A DNA stretch of 64,000 nucleotides from Plantago ovata. Taxonomy: Eukaryota; Streptophyta; Magnoliopsida; Lamiales; Plantaginaceae. The notes under the pieces were generated by a model. The model saw nothing but the letters and a program-made list of their open reading frames with translations, was not told where the DNA came from and ran no database searches. The stretch spans positions 27,850,692 through 27,914,691 of the forward strand of contig CM051458.1 of assembly GCA_028274465.1 (NCBI GenBank). Reading direction: 5' to 3'. Shown piece after piece: positions 56,953 to 64,000 of the stretch. Numbering within the stretch: position 1 is the stretch's first letter; every line of letters begins with the position of its first letter. A program made the position numbers and the translations under genes.

Positions 56953-58484
56953 TCTTTTCACATGTCCACTCTCAGCCAACCGAGGCCAAACCGTTCGGTA
57001 ACATCTAGTATCACTTCTTATTACTTATTCTCTTTTGCTAGGGACTAGCTTAAGTATCATAAGGGGGATGGGATGTGAACCGCGATGTTAAGTATTGTTT
57101 GGCTTTGTGTTGATTGGTATCTTGTTTTTTGTTTGCATTTACATTTGCACGTTTACTGCTTTCTTAGTTTTTTAGGTTGCATGCACTACATTCATCCTAG
57201 GATAGTCTTGCATGTTTTATGTGGAGTTTATTGCCAAATTTTTTGAACTTTTTATTGGGTAGATCAACTAATTATGCCATTAATCATATGCTTCATCTCT
57301 ATGAATTCGTTTGAGGTTTTTCTCGCTTGGCTTGTCACATTTATGTATCGCACTTAGTTAAGCTTGGTAGTCTCGACATCACTTAGTGGTGTTTTCTCTA
57401 CTGCGGTTCACGAAGGCCTTTATAATAGGATGATGCATGTTAGGGTCTTATGGTTGTTTTCCCTAGTAATTATGTACCTAAGAGGCAACAAGTCTTCACC
57501 ATACTTTGAGATTGCTAAATGCGTAGGAAGGAGGTAGTGTGAGATCGTGTGATCCTTTGTTTGCAACCTGTTCTCTCGAATAGGTTTGGGGAGGGGGTTA
57601 CACCATCAATAGACTTGTTTTTCGTTTTTCATTTTTGTGCTGTGAGTTTTTTCCTTTTTCGTAAATTTTGTACTCCAACCTATTCTTTCGAATAGGTTTG
57701 AGGAAGTCATTTGTGTGTTATTGTCTCTTTTTCATTGTGCTACTGCTGGCTAAAAAAATCGAAAAAAAAGAAAAAGAAAAATTCCACAAAAAAGAAAAAC
57801 TGGAAAAGAAAAAAAGGAAAAAAAAGAGGAAAAAAAGAAAAGACCCCAAAAAAGCAAAGAAGGGTCCCAAAAAAAGAAAGCCAAATAGCAGTTTAGCAAA
57901 GTGTTGTGTCTCATTTTCCAATTCTTGTAATGTTCGTAATCGTGTTGTAATTTTTTGTCTTTTATTTTTGAGTGTCATCTGTTCTAGACCACCCTCGTCC
58001 TGCCATTCAGGAAGTGGTGAATAGCTTAAGGCTTTGCTTGAGATGGATAGAATAGGGGAGTGTTATCTTTTATAGGGAACCCTCCTTCGTTTGATGAGAG
58101 CCAGTATTGGTTCGACCTCTTTGAGGAAAAGTCTTAACTTGGTGAACAGCAGTAAGTCCTCAGTTTCATAGCCACGGGACAACCATTCGTATTCTAACAT
58201 GTTTCATTACGTCGTCACTGACTAGGTCCAGGTAGAGAATGTTACGAGAGACTATCTTGCCTTGACATATGTGCTTATGTGGATGTGTATGAGTCAATCG
58301 AGGCATTCTTCAACCTATATTCATGTTATGATTTGTATGGTTTTTGTTCATATGTTTTTTGATAGATTCGATAGATTAGTTCATTTCATTTGGCATGAGA
58401 CTCCATTTTTTGTGTTGCATTGTTTTTTGCATTAGAGTCTAGCTTAGTTGCTTGAGGACAAGCAAAGGTTCGGTTTGGGGAGTT
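56953..58484 (+). other. 3' untranslated region of element A
   Basis: No coding evidence; the apparent Lys-rich ORF is a purine tract. It holds three PPT-like GGTTTGGGGAG/GGTTTGAGGAAG sites, a purine tract (57753-57882) and the functional-looking PPT at the end (58467-58484). The same layout occurs in element B (61241-63201). Confidence 0.7.
57753..57882 (+). repeat. A/G homopurine tract of element A
   Basis: About 130 bp almost entirely A and G on the plus strand, broken by a few C/T. The counterpart in element B is 62450-62600. Confidence 0.85.
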
Positions 58485-59682
58485 TGATGAATGTGTATTT
58501 TACACTTTCATTTGGGTCTTTTTCACCTATTTTAGCTATCCTCTATGTTAATTTAGCTATATTTTAGTGCATTTTATTAGAATAGTGTCACGTTTCCCTT
58601 AAGTTTTTATTTTACAGGTTTTGGTTGAAAAACGAGGTTTTCCAGGCAATTATATTGAAGTAGACAAGGAATTGGTGTTCCAGAAGCCTAATTGGAGTAT
58701 CTGAAAGATTCCGGATAGGATTTGAAGTCTAGGGGTCGAGTCTGGAGGCTAAAAGGTCACTAGAAGGCAGAAACCGAGTCCGAAAAGGGGAAGAAATCCA
58801 AAAACGCGTCGAAAATGCGTAAAAGGCCGAAAAACACTCCCGGGCGAGTCGCCCGGGACGTGGGGCGAATCGCCCCACACCAGGCGAATCGCCCGTGTGT
58901 GGGGCCCTTCGCCCCACACAATTCGAACACCTATATATAGTTGCTCAGTTTTCTTCGTTTTTCATACTTTTCCAGACCTTTTCTCTCACCTTTCTCTGTA
59001 GTTTTAGGTAGGAATTCTCCAGAGCCTGTTCTGGGGGTTCTTAGCTTAGGAGATACTTTTTCTTAGCAATTTGGAGCTTGTAAGATCGCGATTCTTCGGA
59101 GATTGACAACCTTCAGTAACATTGTATCTTACAGTTTTTCTACCTATTTTTATATATCTTTCATCATGTTTTCATTCATTCGTGGTATGATTTCTGTTGA
59201 TTGCATGACAACTATGAGTAGCTAAACTTCTTGTTGGTGATAGTATGTGATTTCTTAGCGAAGGGTTAATAATTATGCTAATGGCTATATCGCGCATTAT
59301 ACTCTGAGTTATTGCTTTATTTCTTTGATCTATCTACATCTATATCTTCGTAGTGTTGAATAATTATGGAACACAACTGGACAATTCATTGATCAAAGAT
59401 CTCCATGCAAAACCGAGGAATTTATGCATGATTATTAACCTGTTATGCTTCGAATGACCATACTATCACCAATCTCCATTATCTGTTAAGAAAAACCTTT
59501 ACTAAGTCGTCTGCTATTTTACATTCTTAAGTTAGATTAGATAAAGCTAGTTATAGTCCTTAGAGATCGACACTCGAGGTTATTCTACTGCTACACTACG
59601 GTTTTCGTTGTAGTTGTGAATTGCCTTTGGCTAAATACAAATTTATTTGATTCGTTGGAACCCGACATCCAAACGTGCATCA
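58485..59682 (+). repeat. 3' LTR of element A
   Basis: TGATGAATGTG to CGTGCATCA, 1198 bp, PPT GGTTTGGGGAGT immediately before it and CAAGG after it. Confidence 0.95.
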
Positions 59683-61240
59683 CAAGGCATGGTTAGGCTC
59701 TCTGGAAGCCGGTTCGCTTGACACTTGGGATAAGGTCTTTTCAGCCTTTATGGAGAAATACTTCCCTCACACATTGACTACCGCGCTTAAGGCGCAAATC
59801 ACCGGTTTCAAACAAGACTATGATGAGACGATCTACACCGCGCTTGAGAGGTTCAACGACCTCTTGAACAAGTGTCCACACCATGGTTTCGAGCTTTCGG
59901 ATCTTGTCCAACACTTCTACAATGGACTCACTTTTGAGTATCAGCAAGTGGTGGATTTTCAATGCCGTGGTAATATCTGGGAGGAGACCGCCGAGGATGT
60001 GTGGGCGTGTTTCGAAAGGCTTACTAAGGGATCTCAGTTCAAGGATCCAAGAGCAATGGTTAGGAGGCGTGGACCTGAGGCTCCACCAAACAAGGAGATC
60101 CCAATGCATGAAGTGAGTGGGGATCGGTTTGAGTGCTTCGCCAATGAGATGAAGCAAGTTCTCAAGAGCTCAGCTGGAACATCTCTCTCTAATGAAGTTT
60201 GTCGGGTATGCAAGAACTATGGGCATGGGGCTTACATGTGCAGGTCTGATTTGGCCAATGATAGTGTTTACTGGGTAGACCGTAGTAATCGCAACTACGG
60301 AAACGACCACTGTGGAAGTCCTGCTGAAGCATCTCAATCCAAGTCTGCTACTCTCTTTCATAAATTACAGAAATTGGTCGATTCCACCCAAGGTTTTCTT
60401 AAGCGTTATGAAGAAGATTCGGAGAAGACAAGGGCGAGACTTGATCAGTTGGAGGCAAGCACTGGGCTTGCTCATCAAAAGATGCAAGAGTTGATTGACC
60501 GTGGAGCAAGTAGGGAGCAAGGGAAGTTGCCTAGCAACACTGAAAAGTCGATGTCCATTACTTTGGTGGGTGATCTTCCTGTTGAGATCACTATCAAGAA
60601 AGTTGCTAAATGTGAGTGTTGCAAGGATGGTGAGCCCCCACTATCCAAGGAAGAAGAGAAGGACCTTGGTTTTAATGTTAGCGATGAGGAGAAAGAAGAT
60701 CCCGAGCCAATTCCTGATAGTTTCGATGTTAAGGTTGGGATTGGTGAACTTGAAGATGTCCGTGCTACACTAGATACGGGATCTTACTCGAATGTGCTCC
60801 CTATGAATGTGTTTGAGAAGAGTGGCCTTGGAGAGCTTTCGGCTCCATAAGGCTATTGTACAACTTGCGGATGGATCCATTGTACGACCCGAAGGCATTG
60901 TGAAGAACGTATTGGTTAAGATTGGTGAAGCTTCTGTATACACCAACTTTGTTATGATGCCGGCGTCTACTCCTGGGATGGGTGATGTTGTTCTCTTGGG
61001 CGAACATTCTTGACTAAGCTACGCTCCATAATCTACATCTACCGAAGAACTTGCACCATCGAGGTGGATGGCAAGCAACATGTGTTGCGAGCCATATCTG
61101 ATCCTAGTCCTCACTTCAATGCTTCTCATTCTATTAACAACTTTGGTTTTGCTGTATATGTACACTCTCATTCTCAGGTACTAGGTATGAGGAAGAGATC
61201 AATGAAGGGGAAGTCTAGTACCCGTAAGGACAAGAACTAA
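59683..61240 (+). pseudogene. Remainder of gag and protease region of element B
   Basis: Resumes at KAWLGSLEAGSLDTWDKVFS where the 5' part stopped at 41173. Zinc knuckle CRVCKNYGHGAYMC. Protease ATLDTGSYSNVLP and VQLADGSIVRPEGIV. Close to element A throughout. Confidence 0.88.
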
Positions 61241-63201
61241 AGAGCAAGAAGAAGTCGAGTCAGAGACTCTTTAAACAATGGCGCTATCCGGGAGGCAACC
61301 CGGAGTTTTATTGCTTTTTGCATTGCATGCATATTTATTTTGAGCATGTCATTGTCTTTTATTTTATATTTTCGTATATATTTTTGGTGATAAAATAAGC
61401 TTTAAGATGGTAATTTGGCGTTTTTGGGAGAAAAAGGACATCTCCAGGAGTCTAGAGATGCCAGGCGAACCGCCCCCCACATGGGGCGATTCGCCTGGAA
61501 AGTCCAGAACGCCTGGGGTGTTCTGGACACCCCAGGCGAATCGCCCCCCGCCTGGGGCGGTTCGCCCCGGGTATCCGGATTTTCGTCCGGACACTCGATT
61601 TTCTTCCTCTATGCTAAATTATTAATCTTTTTTGCTTCTTTTATTACCTGTTTTGGTTTCTCACGAGTTTCCTTGAGTCCTATAGGTTACAGGTACAAGT
61701 TAGCTCTCACCTTAAATCCACTTTCGACGTTCGGGACGAGCGACGACGTTCAGGTTTGGGGGGGGGGGGGGTTATCGCTGGCTATCTCTATACTTGTTTT
61801 GCTTATGATAAACTCGTGAAACCTTTTGTTTGCATTTGCATTTGCACGTTTAGCGCTTTCATAGTATTTAGTTGCATACACTACATTCATCCTAGTATAG
61901 TTTTGCATGTTTTTGTGTGGAGTTTATTGCCAAATTTTTTGAACTTTTTTATTGGGTAGATTAACTAGTTATGACCTTTGACCATGCGTTTCATCTCTAT
62001 GAATTTGTTTGAGGTTTTTCTCGCTTGGCTTGTCACATTTATATATGCACTTAGTTAAGCTTGGTAGTCTCGACATCACTTAGTGGTGTTTTCTCTACTG
62101 CGGTTCACGAAGGCCTTTATAATAAGATGATGCATGTTATAGTCTTGTGGTTGTTCTCCTGTGTAATTATGTACCTAAGAGGCAACAAGTCTTCACCTTA
62201 CTTTGAGATTGTTAAATGCCTAGGAAGGAGGTAGTGTGAGATTGTGTGATCCTTTGTTTGAAACATATTCTAACGAATAGGTTTGGGGAGGGGGTTATGC
62301 TGTCATTATGACTTGTTTTCCGATTTTGAGTGTTGTGAGTTTATTTCCTTTTTCGTAAAGTTTGTGCTCCAACCTATTCTTTCAAATAGGTTTGGGGAGG
62401 TCGTTTGTGAGTCATTGTAATTTCTTTTTCGTTGTGCTACTGTTGGCTGTACAAAAAAATACCAAAAAAAAAAACAAAGGAAAAATCAAAAAAAGGAACA
62501 AAAAGAGAAAAGATTCCAGGAAAAAGAAAAAAATCTGGAAAAGAAAAAAAAGAAAAAAAGAAAAGACCCCAAAAAAAGAAAAGAAGGGTCCAAAGAATGC
62601 CGAAAAGCAGTTTAGCAAAGTGTTTGTCTCGTTTTTCAATTCATGTAATGTTCGTAATCGAGTTGTAAAGTTTGTCTTTTGTTTGTTTGAGTGTCATCTG
62701 TTCTAGACCACCCTTGTCCTGCCATTCAGGAAGTGGTGATTAGTTTATGACTTTGCCTGAGATATGGGTAGAATAGGGGAGTGTGAACTTTTAGGGAACC
62801 CTCCTTTGTTTGATGAGAGCCAGTATTGGTTCGAACTCTTTGAGGGAAAGTCTTAACTTGGTGAACATCAGCAAGTCCTCAGTTTCATAGGCACGAGACA
62901 ACCATTCGTATTTTAACATGTGTCATTATGTCGTCACTGACTAGGTCCAGGTAGAGAATGTTACGAGAGACTATCTTGTTTAACATAGTGCATATGGGAA
63001 TGTGTATGAGTCAATCCAGGCATTCTTCAACCAATATCCATGTTATGATTTGTATGGTCATTGTTCACAAGTTTTTGATAGACTCAATAGAATAGTTCAT
63101 TTCATTTGGCATGAGACTCCATTTTGTGTGTTGCATTTGTTTTTTGCATTAGAGTCTAGCTTAGTTGCTTGAGGACAAGCAAAGGTTCGGTTTGGGGAGT
63201 T
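61241..63201 (+). other. 3' region of element B
   Basis: Contains GGGAGGCAACCCGG, a CpG palindrome block (61455-61565), a G-run of 14 (about 61757), the purine tract 62450-62600 and repeated PPT-like sites near 62279, 62389 and 63190. No second ORF, in contrast to element A. Confidence 0.75.
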
Positions 63202-64000
63202 TGATGAACGTGTATTTTACACTTTCATTCGAGTCTTTTTCACCAATTTAGCTATCCTCCAGGTTAATTTAGCTTATATTTTAGTGCATTTTATTAGAAT
63301 AGTGTGACATTTCCCTTTTCTTTGCATTTTTCAGGTTTTAGGTAAAAAACATATGTTTATGGGCAATATTGATGAAGAGGACGAAGTTTTGGTGTTTCGA
63401 GGACATTCGTGGTGTATCTAGAAGGTTCTGGATGAGATTTGAGGCCTAGGGGATGAGTTTCAAGGCTTAAAGGTCACTAGAAGGCAAAATGCGAGTCCGA
63501 AAAGGAAAAGAAGACCAAAAACGCATCTCCACCGACCTGGAGCTCCCAGGCGGTTCGCCCGGCACGCCAGGCGGTTCGCCTGGGACCCCAGGCGATTCGC
63601 CCCCCAGTTTCCGACATCTCTATATATGTTTGTCCATTCTCTACGTTTTTAAGACCTTTTCATCTTATTTTGAGAGACAATTCTCCAGAGCCTGTTTTGG
63701 GAATTATTAGCATAGAAGACTCTTTTTATTATTGATTTGGAAGCTTAAGCATAGAAATTGGACATCTTTGATTCTCGATTCTTGCTTGTGAGTTAGCAAT
63801 TCATCGGAGATTGACAACCTTCGTTGGTAACTTGTATCTCACGATTTTTCTATTTTTATTTATTTCATTCAACATGTTTTCATTCAATCTTGCTTTTTGA
63901 TTCTTGTTGATTGCAATATGAGTAGCTAAATCTATCGTTGGTGATAGTATGTGATTTCTTAGCTAGGGTTCATGATTATGCATGAGTGGCTTCGCGCGTT
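63202..64000 (+). repeat. 3' LTR of element B, truncated by the window edge
   Basis: TGATGAACGTG onward; matches 39446 onward. The palindromic block (63540-63605, with CCAGGCGGTTCGCCTGG) precedes the TATA-like CTATATATG (about 63619). Confidence 0.92.

Larger units (their letters stand above)
41174..59682 (+). mobile_element. Element A, Athila-like gag-protease LTR element, containing a copia element
   Basis: 5' LTR 41174-42372, 3' LTR 58485-59682, perfect target duplications CAAGG (41169-41173 and 59683-59687). Without the copia insertion it is about 8.7 kb. It encodes gag and protease plus a second ORF region near the 3' end, and no polymerase or integrase. It should therefore rely on a partner's enzymes. 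LTR divergence of about 2% by eye points to a recent insertion, roughly within the last one or two million years at usual plant rates. A few breaks. Confidence 0.93.
39446..64000 (+). mobile_element. Element B, Athila-like gag-protease LTR element, containing element A
   Basis: 5' LTR 39446-40606, PBS 40610-40627, start of gag 40747-41173, interruption by element A, continuation 59683 to 63201, and 3' LTR from 63202 running off the window. The gag frame resumes exactly across the insertion with CAAGG on both sides. The coding part covers gag and protease only; no RT, RNase H, integrase or second ORF is seen. The LTRs differ by a few percent by eye. Confidence 0.9.

Noticed and set aside
57668-58024. 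Lysine-rich protein-coding ORF
   Set aside because: It is a translation of an A/G-only tract and has no codon structure; the same happens at 62362-62706.

Overview
The window is nuclear DNA of a flowering plant, probably a eudicot. It has GT-AG introns, TATA-box promoters, an F-box gene of the plant At2g35280/At1g67623 type, a CACTA DNA transposon, and dense nested Ty1/copia and Ty3/gypsy LTR retrotransposons of plant-only lineages (Sirevirus, Tat, Athila-like). There are no rRNA genes, CRISPR arrays or bacterial features. All calls come from reading sequence and translations by eye; no database search was run.

Layout. (1) 1-11479: a minus-strand Sirevirus-type copia element whose 3' end lies outside the window. 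It holds a fragment of another LTR. (2) 11480-19657: an island of about 8 kb of host sequence. It contains a two-copy tRNA-like foldback, small unrecognised ORFs, a three-exon F-box gene (14108-14879), and two paralogous two-exon genes of an unrecognised small-protein family (15708-16182 and 17058-17534). Around the paralogs lies a cluster of hairpin-forming units whose flanks are related but whose stems differ. (3) 19658-37745: a minus-strand Tat-lineage gypsy element with an oppositely oriented extra ORF region (21758-25064). A 3.85 kb CACTA element and two solo LTRs are inserted in it. (4) 37746-64000: a nest of related Athila-like elements that show gag and protease but no polymerase or integrase, with a full-length copia in the middle.

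The right side reads as five levels. The Tat LTR contains element B' (37746), which contains element B (39446 to beyond the window). B contains element A (41174-59682, target duplication CAAGG on both sides), and A contains a copia element (45033-54808). The LTR pairs of A and of the copia look only about 1-3% diverged by eye, so the inner insertions are young.

Three things deserve most attention. First, the two-exon gene pair shares promoter motifs (RY/CATGCA and GACAAGTGT). Second, the hairpin cluster beside it keeps its backbone while the stems change, which looks more like an evolving small-RNA locus than like scattered MITEs. Third, dense short-palindrome arrays recur in unrelated elements: Sirevirus, two LTR groups and the CACTA. 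In the Athila-like LTRs the palindromes sit directly upstream of the TATA box.
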